Of a stretch of 41,508 nucleotides of DNA, positions 33,738 to 40,585 are shown piece by piece. The position numbers were made by a program, and so were the translations under genes. A model generated the notes under the pieces. That model was not told the origin of the DNA. It did no database searches and saw only the letters and a program-made list of their open reading frames with translations. Where the stretch lies: contig CAYNVS010000028.1 in NCBI GenBank assembly GCA_964400725.1, forward strand, positions 1-41,508, given 5' to 3'. The stretch comes from CAYNVS01 sp964400725. Lineage in GTDB: Bacteria > Myxococcota_A > SURF-8 > CAYNVS01. Every line of letters starts with the position of its first letter. Positions within the stretch are counted from its first letter, which is position 1.

Positions 33738-34787
33738 ATGAAAACTTACTCGTTATGGGCGTCGTTGTGCGCGGTATGCGCCGCATTGGTTGCGGGATGC
33801 GGAGAAAGCTCGGAAAATCCATGTTCCGGCGTCGATTGCGGCGGCCACGGAGAGTGCGTTCCGCTAAAACGCGATTACTTTTGCAAGTGCGAAGACGGCT
33901 ATGCCGCCGTATTGCACGGATGCGAAGCCTCCGCCGACGGAGACGAGGAGCAGGGTGACCCGGAGCCTAGCGCCTGCGACCTTAAGTGCGCCGGACTGGA
34001 ATGCGGAACGACGAACAATTGCCTCTGCGGAACCTGCGGCAAATACCCCGACAGACCGATGTGCAACGAATCGACGAACATGTGCGTCGCTTGTTTTCAG
34101 CAAAGCGACTGCGGCGCGGGAAAAGTTTGCAACGCAAAATTCGAGTGCGCGGACGACCCCGGAGGCTGCTCGGCGCTGGCCGCCAATACGTGCCTTAACG
34201 GCGACGTTTACGCTCTCGACAGCTGCGGCAACTACCAAATTAAAAAAGAAGACTGCGGCGAAACCCAGTGCGACGCTAAATACTGCGACGGTATGACGAT
34301 TAAGCAGTCGTGTCTTAATAAAAGCTGCGAGAACGGCGCGTGCAAAAGCGAAACGAAAATTAAAACCGTCAAGGAATGCGAGCAGAGCTACTGCGATTCG
34401 TACGCATGCAGCCAAGGTTCGGTGGTGCGGGCTTGCTACGAAAACGGCTGCCTTAACGGCGCCTGCACAAGCCGCAAAACCGTTGAGACGATTGAAAACT
34501 GCGGAACCGACCAGTGCGACGCGAATTATTGCAACTCCGGCAGCGTCTATAAGTCGTGCCTAAAGCGCGGGTGCAAAAGCGGCGCGTGCTATTACGAATA
34601 CAAAACCGAGCTCGTGGCGGAATGCGGCGAGGACTCATGTTACGGCAGGAGCTGCCAGTATAGCAACGTCGTCGAGGAGTGCCTTTTGCGCGGCTGCCAG
34701 TCGGGCGCGTGCTTTGAAAATACCGAGACGCGAATAGTCGAATACTGCGCTTACGGCTGCTCCGGCGGAGCCTGCTCGACCAAATAG
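33738..34787 (+). CDS. Cys-rich lipoprotein: EGF-like domain plus a 41-residue cysteine-ladder repeat
   Basis: 349 aa; AAGG lies 9 nt before ATG. Lipobox LVAGC puts the lipidated Cys at 21. An EGF-like domain spans C29-C62 (NPCSGVDCGGHGEC and YFCKCEDGY). A Cys-rich middle includes CQQ-type knots such as QQSDCGAGKVCNAKFEC. From C173 to the end are four full repeats and one short one, with first cysteines at 173, 214, 255, 296 and 337, an exact 41-residue period. Each full unit has six Cys spaced C-x4-C-x4-C-x8-C-x4-C-x4-C-x11. It is exported and lipid-anchored; disulfide-stabilised rods or binding modules are likely. EGF-like lipoproteins of this style are common in Myxococcota-like genomes. 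Function unknown. Confidence 0.9.
   Translation: MKTYSLWASLCAVCAALVAGCGESSENPCSGVDCGGHGECVPLKRDYFCKCEDGYAAVLHGCEASADGDEEQGDPEPSACDLKCAGLECGTTNNCLCGTCGKYPDRPMCNESTNMCVACFQQSDCGAGKVCNAKFECADDPGGCSALAANTCLNGDVYALDSCGNYQIKKEDCGETQCDAKYCDGMTIKQSCLNKSCENGACKSETKIKTVKECEQSYCDSYACSQGSVVRACYENGCLNGACTSRKTVETIENCGTDQCDANYCNSGSVYKSCLKRGCKSGACYYEYKTELVAECGEDSCYGRSCQYSNVVEECLLRGCQSGACFENTETRIVEYCAYGCSGGACSTK
34251..34780 (+). repeat. Exact 123-nt (41-residue) cysteine-ladder tandem repeat
   Basis: Four full units and one truncated unit inside the lipoprotein gene. First-Cys codons at 34254, 34377, 34500, 34623 and 34746 are 123 nt apart each time. Cys offsets 0, 5, 10, 19, 24 and 29 are kept in all four full units, while most other residues vary, so the copies are old and held by selection on the cysteines. 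Confidence 0.9.
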
Positions 34788-34815
34788 GCGGCCCGACGCG
34801 CGGAAAGGATATTGC

Positions 34816-35157
34816 ATGAGCGTACCTGCATGGGCGGAAGAGTTCGGCGGCGCGATTACCGTATGCGACGCGGACGGCGTTATTATAGATATGAACCGCA
34901 AGGCCGCGGAAGTTTTTGCGAAATACGGCGGGGCCGCGCTTATAGGCAAGAGCCTGTTTGACTGCCACTCGCCCGCCTCCCGGGAAAAATTGCAAAAAAT
35001 AATGCAAACGCGCGCTACAAACGTTTACACGATAGAGAAAAACGGCGCGAAAAAGTTAATTTACCAAGCCCCGTGGTATAAAGGGGGCGAGTTTGCCGGG
35101 CTGGTGGAAATAAGCGTGGAGCTGCCGGCTAACATGCCGCATTTTGTGAGGGAATAG
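34816..35157 (+). CDS. Stand-alone PAS-domain protein
   Basis: 113 aa, essentially one PAS domain; AAAGGA lies 6 nt before ATG, 28 nt after the lipoprotein stop. Landmarks: GGAITVCDADGVIIDMNRKAAEVF, then GKSLFDCHSPASREKLQKIM, then NVYTIEKNGAKKLIYQAPWYKGGEFAGLVEIS. This resembles the PAS module that also occurs at the end of DUF438-type proteins. The ligand is unknown, and there is no output domain, so it would have to act through a partner. The conserved DCH motif could take part in ligand or metal binding, which is inference. Confidence 0.85.
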   Translation: MSVPAWAEEFGGAITVCDADGVIIDMNRKAAEVFAKYGGAALIGKSLFDCHSPASREKLQKIMQTRATNVYTIEKNGAKKLIYQAPWYKGGEFAGLVEISVELPANMPHFVRE

Positions 35158-35165
35158 GTCAGTAC

Positions 35166-36182
35166 TCAGTATTTACGGTACAGCTTGTGATATTTTTTCA
35201 TTCTTCTTTTTCGAATTGTTTCATTGTTTAATAGTGCATATTTCTCTCTTCTTTCTACCGGAATGATGTCTGTAAAAAGTATCTGAGGGCGCTTTTTCTT
35301 AATTTCGCCAAAAACATCCATGCGATCCACTTGACCAACCATTTTAACAGGCGTAAAGATGTGATGAATATCTCCAGAAATTAAATAATCCTTATATTCA
35401 GCTAATGTTCCTTTTAATGGTTTTGCTGTAATCGTGTGTTCTTTAAACCTGAACCCAAGAGTATTTGTCGATTCATTCCCTCTAATGATTTCTCCTTCTA
35501 ATTCAACATACTTACCGTGTTCAAGCTCTGGGAGAATAAATTCTTCTTCATGCGAGAATATTTGCTTTTGCTCCCATGGGATTTGAGTGCTTCTTACATC
35601 TCCGCTTTCTAGAACGCATCCAATTTCTAATTCTCTGTCTTTGTCTATAACACTTGCAAGTTTATTAATTAAGCTTTTGGGAGCATTAACAAACTCATCA
35701 TAATAAACTCTTTTTATCGTTAGTTTCTTTTTCTTTGACGAAAGAATTACATTAGTTTGATCAAGTTTATCAATAGTTGTTTTAATTTGATCATTATTTG
35801 AACTGGCCATGAATTTTGCAATTTCAACAAACATATATAAACTAATGATTGATTCCCGTATAACTTTTGCCAAATCTTTTGCTATTCCAGTTTCAAGAAA
35901 GCCATCTTCTGCTGCTTTTTTGAAAAAATGCTTCATGTATATGACGGCACCCAACGAGATGCCCGGAATTAAAATGATTTCCCACGAACCTTGTCGCATT
36001 TTTACAGGCAAATTGAATTGAATTTTTTTCCAGCTTGGATTTTTAAGTTTAACAAAGTATCTTAATGCTTCATCTGTGCCAAGAAGTGCATTGGCCGCGC
36101 TTTTTGTATCTAATATTCCATCATTAACTTTCTCGCCATAGAATTTGATGTATCCAGCGTAATCAATATCTGCTTTTTTCAT
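35166..36182 (-). CDS. AT-rich orphan protein of unknown family
   Basis: 338 aa; AAGGAG lies 5 nt before ATG. Base composition and codon use are much richer in A+T than in every neighbour, a sign of recent transfer. Residues about 67-88 form a hydrophobic segment (IILIPGISLGAVIYMKHFF), and about 108-125 is a second weakly hydrophobic helix (IISLYMFVEIAKFM). Residues about 145-165 are Lys-rich. The C-terminal third (about 200-310) is strand-rich, with a run like KYVELEGEIIRGN and GFRFKEHTITAKPL, and the end is very basic (RKRRMKKYHKLYRKY). No catalytic motif or family recognised. It converges on the PAS gene, with 8 nt between stops, and no mobile-element remnants were seen beside it. Confidence 0.82.
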   Translation of the reverse strand: MKKADIDYAGYIKFYGEKVNDGILDTKSAANALLGTDEALRYFVKLKNPSWKKIQFNLPVKMRQGSWEIILIPGISLGAVIYMKHFFKKAAEDGFLETGIAKDLAKVIRESIISLYMFVEIAKFMASSNNDQIKTTIDKLDQTNVILSSKKKKLTIKRVYYDEFVNAPKSLINKLASVIDKDRELEIGCVLESGDVRSTQIPWEQKQIFSHEEEFILPELEHGKYVELEGEIIRGNESTNTLGFRFKEHTITAKPLKGTLAEYKDYLISGDIHHIFTPVKMVGQVDRMDVFGEIKKKRPQILFTDIIPVERREKYALLNNETIRKRRMKKYHKLYRKY

Positions 36183-36282
36183 GATATCTCCTTAAATATT
36201 AATTTAAAAAGCAAATGAACTTGAACCGTTCTAATAATATAGTTTCCTTTTATCACATAAAGAAAGTTCTCGCAATTTACAG

Positions 36283-36534
36283 TTATTTTTTAATTTCCAC
36301 GGGCAAAATGCCGTCAACCTTTTTAATTTCCACAGGTATTGTTGTCGGCGGCCATACGTCCCAGTTTTTTACCGCAACTTGCAAATTGCCGGCGCGCCAC
36401 TCGGTAATTTTGCACTCAATCTGGCTGCCGGCGGCGGCCTCGCGCGGTTTTAAAAGCAGGTTTTGCGCCGCTAAAACGGCCAGCAGCAACGCTATTACGG
36501 TAAGAATTACCTTTGTGTAAGCGTCGGTTTTCAT
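36283..36534 (-). CDS. Small membrane-anchored protein with a repeated C-terminal PVEIKK motif
   Basis: 83 aa. I chose the ATG at 36534 because AGGA lies 6 nt upstream; the earlier ATG at 36540 has the same AGGA touching it. Residues about 8-25 form one transmembrane helix (VILTVIALLLAVLAAQNLLL). The rest is a short soluble part ending in PVEIKKVDGILPVEIKK, a direct repeat of PVEIKK. Small proteins with this N-terminal helix and tail occur widely in proteobacteria, with no known function. It lies 67 nt after the steroid-reductase-like gene on the same strand. Confidence 0.75.
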   Translation of the reverse strand: MKTDAYTKVILTVIALLLAVLAAQNLLLKPREAAAGSQIECKITEWRAGNLQVAVKNWDVWPPTTIPVEIKKVDGILPVEIKK

Positions 36535-36579
36535 CTGCATTCCTTTCGCGTTTTACCGCCGCGGCGCAGCCCCTTAAGC

Positions 36580-36598
36580 AAGCGTTTTTTTAACGCTT
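36580..36598. terminator. Inverted repeat after the reductase-like gene
   Basis: AAGCGTT, 5 T, AACGCTT: a perfect 7-bp stem 4 nt past the stop at 36602 (minus strand). No U tract follows on the minus strand, so it may slow or process the transcript rather than end it cleanly. Confidence 0.35.
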
Positions 36599-36601
36599 AA
36601 A

Positions 36602-37366
36602 TTACCACACAAAGGGAATTATCGCCTTGCGGTCTTTAGGGTAATCGGGAAATTTGTTTTTATACCACTGGTGATGCTTTACGGCCCGCGGAAAGAGGTT
36701 TGCGGCCGTCCAAAAAGCGAACGCCGCGCCCGGAAGCGACCACGTAGCCACCGCCCAGCCCGTCCATTCAAGCGTTTCTCCGAAGTAATTCGGCGCGCTG
36801 ATAAAGCGGTACATTCCGCCGTAAGGAATTTTATACCCTTTGTCGGCCGGGTCTTTGCGAAGGCCGCGCAGTATGGCGTCCGATTGATTGTTAATAAAAA
36901 AACCCGCTCCGAATAACGCGGCGCCGGCGATGAATTGAGGCGAGACTAACCAGTTCGCGTCGTAGCCGGGCGAGAGCTCGAACAAGTAGCCGCCCTGCAT
37001 ATAACCGTTGATAAGATTGAAGAATATTCCGCTGCCCATAATAACGACGGGCATTCGCGCGTTGTTGGCGGGCAGGCGCAGCGGATAAACGATCGAGCGG
37101 TTGAGGTAATGCAGCAGGTACATAAAAAGAAACGCGTACGCCGCCGGGGTTGAATTCTTTGTTCCGAAGAGAAAGAATAAGAAGAATACAAGCGGCGAAG
37201 GAAACTCCATCAGGAACCAGCCCCAGCGGTTTTCAATCGTCGGCCCCCAGCCGGAGCGCGCGTGCCTGCCGTACGGCGCGGCGGCGAATACTAAATAGGG
37301 AATCGTTAATACCGCCAGCGCGACCCAGCCTATTAAAACTGAATTGTAAAACAGCGAGTCTGTCAT
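36602..37366 (-). CDS. Steroid 5-alpha-reductase-like membrane protein (3-oxo-5-alpha-steroid 4-dehydrogenase family)
   Basis: 254 aa, the usual family length, with several hydrophobic helices. The family's C-terminal signature is clear: YRFISAPNYFGETLEWTGWA, then LFPRAVKHHQWYKNKFPDYPKDRKAIIPFVW, matching the NADPH-binding end of the SRD5A/Steroid_dh group. AAGGA lies 7 nt before the ATG, inside the end of the upstream epimerase gene; only 3 nt separate stop and start, so translation is probably coupled. It would reduce an enone double bond in a membrane lipid or steroid-like substrate. The true substrate in bacteria is not known from sequence. Confidence 0.88.
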   Translation of the reverse strand: MTDSLFYNSVLIGWVALAVLTIPYLVFAAAPYGRHARSGWGPTIENRWGWFLMEFPSPLVFFLFFLFGTKNSTPAAYAFLFMYLLHYLNRSIVYPLRLPANNARMPVVIMGSGIFFNLINGYMQGGYLFELSPGYDANWLVSPQFIAGAALFGAGFFINNQSDAILRGLRKDPADKGYKIPYGGMYRFISAPNYFGETLEWTGWAVATWSLPGAAFAFWTAANLFPRAVKHHQWYKNKFPDYPKDRKAIIPFVW

Positions 37367-37369
37367 GCT

Positions 37370-38368
37370 TTAATCCTTTATAATTCCCGCGCTTCTATAC
37401 CAAGCGTAAATGTCTCTCACGGTCTCTTCAAAGGGGCGCCTTGTGTAGCCGAGCTCCCGCTCCGCCTTGGCGCAGCTGATATGCCTGTGGCCGCGCAGTA
37501 TTTTAATCGACTCCGGCGTGAACAAAACCGGAGCTCCGGTAAGTTTAGCCCAGCCGTACGCGAACGGCGCCGCCATCGCCGCGGCCCACAGCGGCGCGCA
37601 CGACTTTGTAGTTTTACGGCCGGTAACTTTTTCGACCGTTTCGGACAGCTCCCTAAAATGCCGCCATTCGCCGGAAAGCAAATATTTTTCTCCGGTTCTG
37701 CCGCGCTCTTCTGCAAGCATCGCTCCGGCGGCGAGATCGCGGACGTCAACGTGATTGTATCCCGAATCGACAAGCGCGGGGATTTTGCGGTTATAAAGGT
37801 CGAGAAAGAGCTGCCCCATGCGCGACGGCTTGAAGTCGTACGGGCCGATTACCGAGGTGGGATTGACTATTACGGCGTCGAGCCCCGCTTTCACCCCTTT
37901 TAAAACTTCAAGCTCGCCCATAGCCTTGCTGCGGTCGTAGGCTAAATTTTCGGGGCCGAGAGCGGTTTCGGTCGTTTCGTCGATTACTTTGTCGCGGTTG
38001 TCGTGGCCGCGGTAGGCGTGAATCGAGCTGAAATGCACGACGCGGCGGACTTTGCATTCGAGCGCGGCCGAGACCATGTTGGCGGCGCCGTTTACGTTGG
38101 TCTTCTCGACCAGCCCGCCCTGCCCTCCGGTTATCGAGATAAGAGCGGCGAGGTGATAAACGACGTCCGCTCCGGCAAACGCCCTTACGAGAGACTCTTT
38201 GTCCAACACGTCTCCTTCGACCGCCTCGACCGGCAGACCTTCCAGCGCGCGCCTGTCTTTGCGTACCAGAACGCGGACTTTTCTTCCTTTTAATAAAAGC
38301 TCGCGGACGAGATTTGCGCCTACGTGCCCCGAAGCTCCCGTTACAACCGTTAGATTATTTGACTGCAT
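37370..38368 (-). CDS. NAD(P)-dependent epimerase/dehydratase (extended SDR, 3beta-HSD/DFR-like)
   Basis: 332 aa. Rossmann motif TGASGHVG (10-17), downstream acidic strand EGDVLD (51-56), YHLAA (71-75), Ser at 114-115 and catalytic Y144-x3-K148 (AYDRSK). The set places it in the extended SDRs near 3beta-hydroxysteroid dehydrogenase, dihydroflavonol reductase and hopanoid-associated epimerase-like proteins. GAGG lies 8 nt before ATG. It is followed 3 nt later by the steroid-reductase-like gene; together they could oxidise and reduce the same ring or isoprenoid substrate. The pairing is seen, the substrate is inferred. Confidence 0.92.
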   Translation of the reverse strand: MQSNNLTVVTGASGHVGANLVRELLLKGRKVRVLVRKDRRALEGLPVEAVEGDVLDKESLVRAFAGADVVYHLAALISITGGQGGLVEKTNVNGAANMVSAALECKVRRVVHFSSIHAYRGHDNRDKVIDETTETALGPENLAYDRSKAMGELEVLKGVKAGLDAVIVNPTSVIGPYDFKPSRMGQLFLDLYNRKIPALVDSGYNHVDVRDLAAGAMLAEERGRTGEKYLLSGEWRHFRELSETVEKVTGRKTTKSCAPLWAAAMAAPFAYGWAKLTGAPVLFTPESIKILRGHRHISCAKAERELGYTRRPFEETVRDIYAWYRSAGIIKD

Positions 38369-38419
38369 TTGCTTTGCCTCGACGATTTAATAAGTTGAAA
38401 AAAGCTATATAACGCGGGC

Positions 38420-38447
38420 ATATTACACGAAAAACGGCGATTTACAA
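38420..38447 (-). promoter_or_regulatory. Candidate sigma70 promoter of the epimerase-reductase pair
   Basis: On the minus strand TTGTAA (38447-38442), 16 nt, TAATAT (38425-38420); about 50 nt before the ATG. Four of six matches at each box. Confidence 0.38.
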
Positions 38448-38599
38448 GAGATAAAAAAGCGATGATGCCTGCAAACGCTGCGCCGTCTAATTAGTCATTA
38501 CTTATCAGGCGTTTTACCGAAGGTATTAATGTATTGAGGATCGCATACGTCCGGCGGGTTTATTAAAAGGAAACCGGCGGAATTAATTTTATAAAATTT

Positions 38600-38640
38600 C
38601 TGCGTTTCTCCGCGTCCTCAGCGGTTTTTAGCAAAAACCG
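38600..38640. repeat. GC-rich intergenic element joined to a perfect hairpin
   Basis: CTGCGTTTCTCCGCG followed by TCCTCAGCGG (38600-38624) resembles short dispersed intergenic elements of the style CTGCGTTCTCTGCGG that occur in many genomes. It overlaps the hairpin CGGTTTTTAGCAAAAACCG (38622-38640; 8-bp arms, 3-nt loop). A related stretch lies at 25573-25589. Identity as a dispersed repeat is by resemblance only. Confidence 0.4.
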
Positions 38641-38797
38641 AGGGATAGTCGGCAATTTTTTCGCAATAAGTCCTTTTTCCTTGATTAGATAAATATCATT
38701 TGGTAATTATTTGAGTTTAGCGCGCGGTCAAAGGCCGGCGCGTTCCCGCGGACTCGGCGGGATGTTCGTTTTATTTTACTTATTGCGAGGAACGAAA

Positions 38798-40579
38798 GTG
38801 TCTGTTTTAACAAATAAACTTGAAAAACATAAAGGGGCGCTCTTTTTTGCCGCGTTATTCGCGGCTTACCTCGCCGTTTCGTTTATTTTCGCGGGGATAA
38901 ACGCGCTGGGCGACGACCGGGCTTATCTCGAAGCGGTCTTCGCAAAACGGCTCGCCGCAAACGGAACTTTCTCCATTTACGGCTCGCAAATTTACAACGG
39001 CGTCGCAAGCCCTCTCTTTGAGTTTCTGCTTTACCCCGCCGCCGCTCTCGCGCCCGATTATCTGCCGCTGACAATTCAGGCTCTCTCCGCTCTGTTGACC
39101 GCGGCGGCCTGCCTGCTGACGCTTTCAACGCTTAAAAAAGTAAAAACCGCGTCGAGGCAATATCCGTACGCGGCGGCGCTCGCGCTGGCGCTTACTCCCG
39201 CGTCGGCGGCTTCCGGAGCGTCCGGAGGCTCTTTTGCGCTCGGCCTGTTTCTTTCCTCGCTCTGTTTATATATTCTATATAAAGACGACCGCGAATCGGA
39301 CGTTTTCAAATGGGGTTCTTTGTCGTTCGCGCTGGCCGCGCTTTGTCTCGCAAGACCTGAGGGATTTCTCCTCTGCGCGCTAATCCCTTTCCTGCCGCGC
39401 GAAGGAACCGGCCTTAAACCCTACAGACCGCTTTACGCCTCCGCGTTAGGGTTTGCCTTGGCGGTTATTATCAGGCTGGCCGTTCTCGGCTCCGTATTCG
39501 ACGGCGTTCGCGAGGCCGCGATAGGACGCAGAGGGCTTCTTTACGCGCTGTCTGCCGGCGAAATTAACGGGTTAGAGCTTTTGCGCGGCGCGACCGTTTA
39601 TCCGGCGGGCTCTATCGTCGAGCTCTTCGGAATTTACGCTTTTGCTCCGGCGTTCGCGGCCGGTCTTGCCGCTCTCGCTTTCTTTTATCGCAAATCCGAA
39701 TTTTCCCGCGGGGCGCTGGCCCTGCTGTTTCTTCCCGGCGCGGTTTACGGAGCAGCAGCAGCCGAAGTGGGCGCGGGCGCGTTTGGCCGAAACCTTTTGG
39801 CGACGGCTCCTTTCGTCCTTTATTTCGGTTACAGAGGGCTGTGTATTGCGACGGCCAACCGAGTTTCCAAGACCGCCGCGTTTAAAGGCGCGCTCGCGTC
39901 GGCAGCGTTTTTCGCCGCGATTATCGTCTGGAAACTCGCCAAACCGAACGGTTATTGGTCGGACGCCTACGACTCGGCCGTAACCTACGGGCTCGCAGCC
40001 GCCGGCGGTTCGATTTTGTTCGCGTCGCTCTTCTCTTTTTTCGCCTCCGGCAGAAAAATCTTCGCTCATGCGGCGCTTTCGCTTTCTTTAATAGTCTCCG
40101 CCGGATTTGCGCTTCAGGCCGCAAAAGGCATTTACGAAAGCCGCATAGAGCGGATGGAAGTCGAAAAGTTGTTTTCAAAAATGGAACTGGTGGCGCCCGC
40201 CGACGCGCAAATAGCCTCAAGCAGGCCGGGCGTTTCTCTTTGGCTGCGCAAAAGGCCGCCGTTCGATTTGACCGGCGCAGTGTATTACAACGCCGCGCTT
40301 TCCAAAATGCAAAACCAAAGGCGGGAGCTTGAAGCGAGCGTCTCTCAATTAAACAGAGTCGTCGCCGACGGAGCCCAGTTCGTCGCCTGCGTTCCGAGTC
40401 TCGACTGCAAGGGAATGCAGCGCAACAACGACTTTACCTTCGTTATGCGCGACGGGAAATTCGAGCTTTACAAGGCTACGCCGGCCTTTAAGAACGATAT
40501 TCTTAAAAGATACGGACCTCCTGGAACGGCGCTCGACGAATGGGACGCTAAACGCAAGCTGAAAGAAATGGAAAAGTAA
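38798..40579 (+). CDS. Polytopic membrane protein, GT-C glycosyltransferase-like
   Basis: 593 aa from the GTG at 38798, chosen because AGGA lies 7 nt upstream; a TTG at 38711 would add 29 residues with no RBS. About ten hydrophobic helices run from residue 15 to about 440. After the first helix, GINALGDDRAYLEAVFAKRL and NGVASPLFEFLLYP match the periplasmic loop pattern of GT-C enzymes, where an acidic pair (here DD) is catalytic. A soluble C-terminal part (about 460-593) follows, as in arabinofuranosyl- or mannosyltransferase-like proteins. It would move a sugar from a polyprenyl carrier on the outer face of the inner membrane; donor and acceptor unknown. mutL starts 6 nt after its stop. Confidence 0.75.
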   Translation: MSVLTNKLEKHKGALFFAALFAAYLAVSFIFAGINALGDDRAYLEAVFAKRLAANGTFSIYGSQIYNGVASPLFEFLLYPAAALAPDYLPLTIQALSALLTAAACLLTLSTLKKVKTASRQYPYAAALALALTPASAASGASGGSFALGLFLSSLCLYILYKDDRESDVFKWGSLSFALAALCLARPEGFLLCALIPFLPREGTGLKPYRPLYASALGFALAVIIRLAVLGSVFDGVREAAIGRRGLLYALSAGEINGLELLRGATVYPAGSIVELFGIYAFAPAFAAGLAALAFFYRKSEFSRGALALLFLPGAVYGAAAAEVGAGAFGRNLLATAPFVLYFGYRGLCIATANRVSKTAAFKGALASAAFFAAIIVWKLAKPNGYWSDAYDSAVTYGLAAAGGSILFASLFSFFASGRKIFAHAALSLSLIVSAGFALQAAKGIYESRIERMEVEKLFSKMELVAPADAQIASSRPGVSLWLRKRPPFDLTGAVYYNAALSKMQNQRRELEASVSQLNRVVADGAQFVACVPSLDCKGMQRNNDFTFVMRDGKFELYKATPAFKNDILKRYGPPGTALDEWDAKRKLKEMEK

Positions 40580-40585
40580 CCTTTT

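Larger units (their letters stand above)
38369..38797. other. Divergent intergenic region with repeat-like DNA
   Basis: 429 nt. It holds a candidate promoter for the epimerase gene, a GC-rich element at 38600-38624, and a perfect hairpin at 38622-38640. A TTG-started extension of the GT-C gene from 38711 is possible but unlikely. No other gene. Confidence 0.6.

Noticed and set aside
34453..35007. A 184-codon minus-strand frame
   Set aside because: It overlaps the lipoprotein repeat and the PAS gene, both of which are clear on the plus strand.
38650..38665. A second GG-N10-GC pattern (CGGCAATTTTTTCGCA) on the plus strand upstream of the membrane-protein gene
   Set aside because: It lacks TTGC at -12 and TGG at -24, and such loose matches occur often by chance; not called as a sigma54 promoter.
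38711..38797. N-terminal extension of the GT-C-like protein from a TTG codon
   Set aside because: No RBS at the TTG, while the GTG at 38798 has a good one and places the first hydrophobic helix close to the N-terminus.
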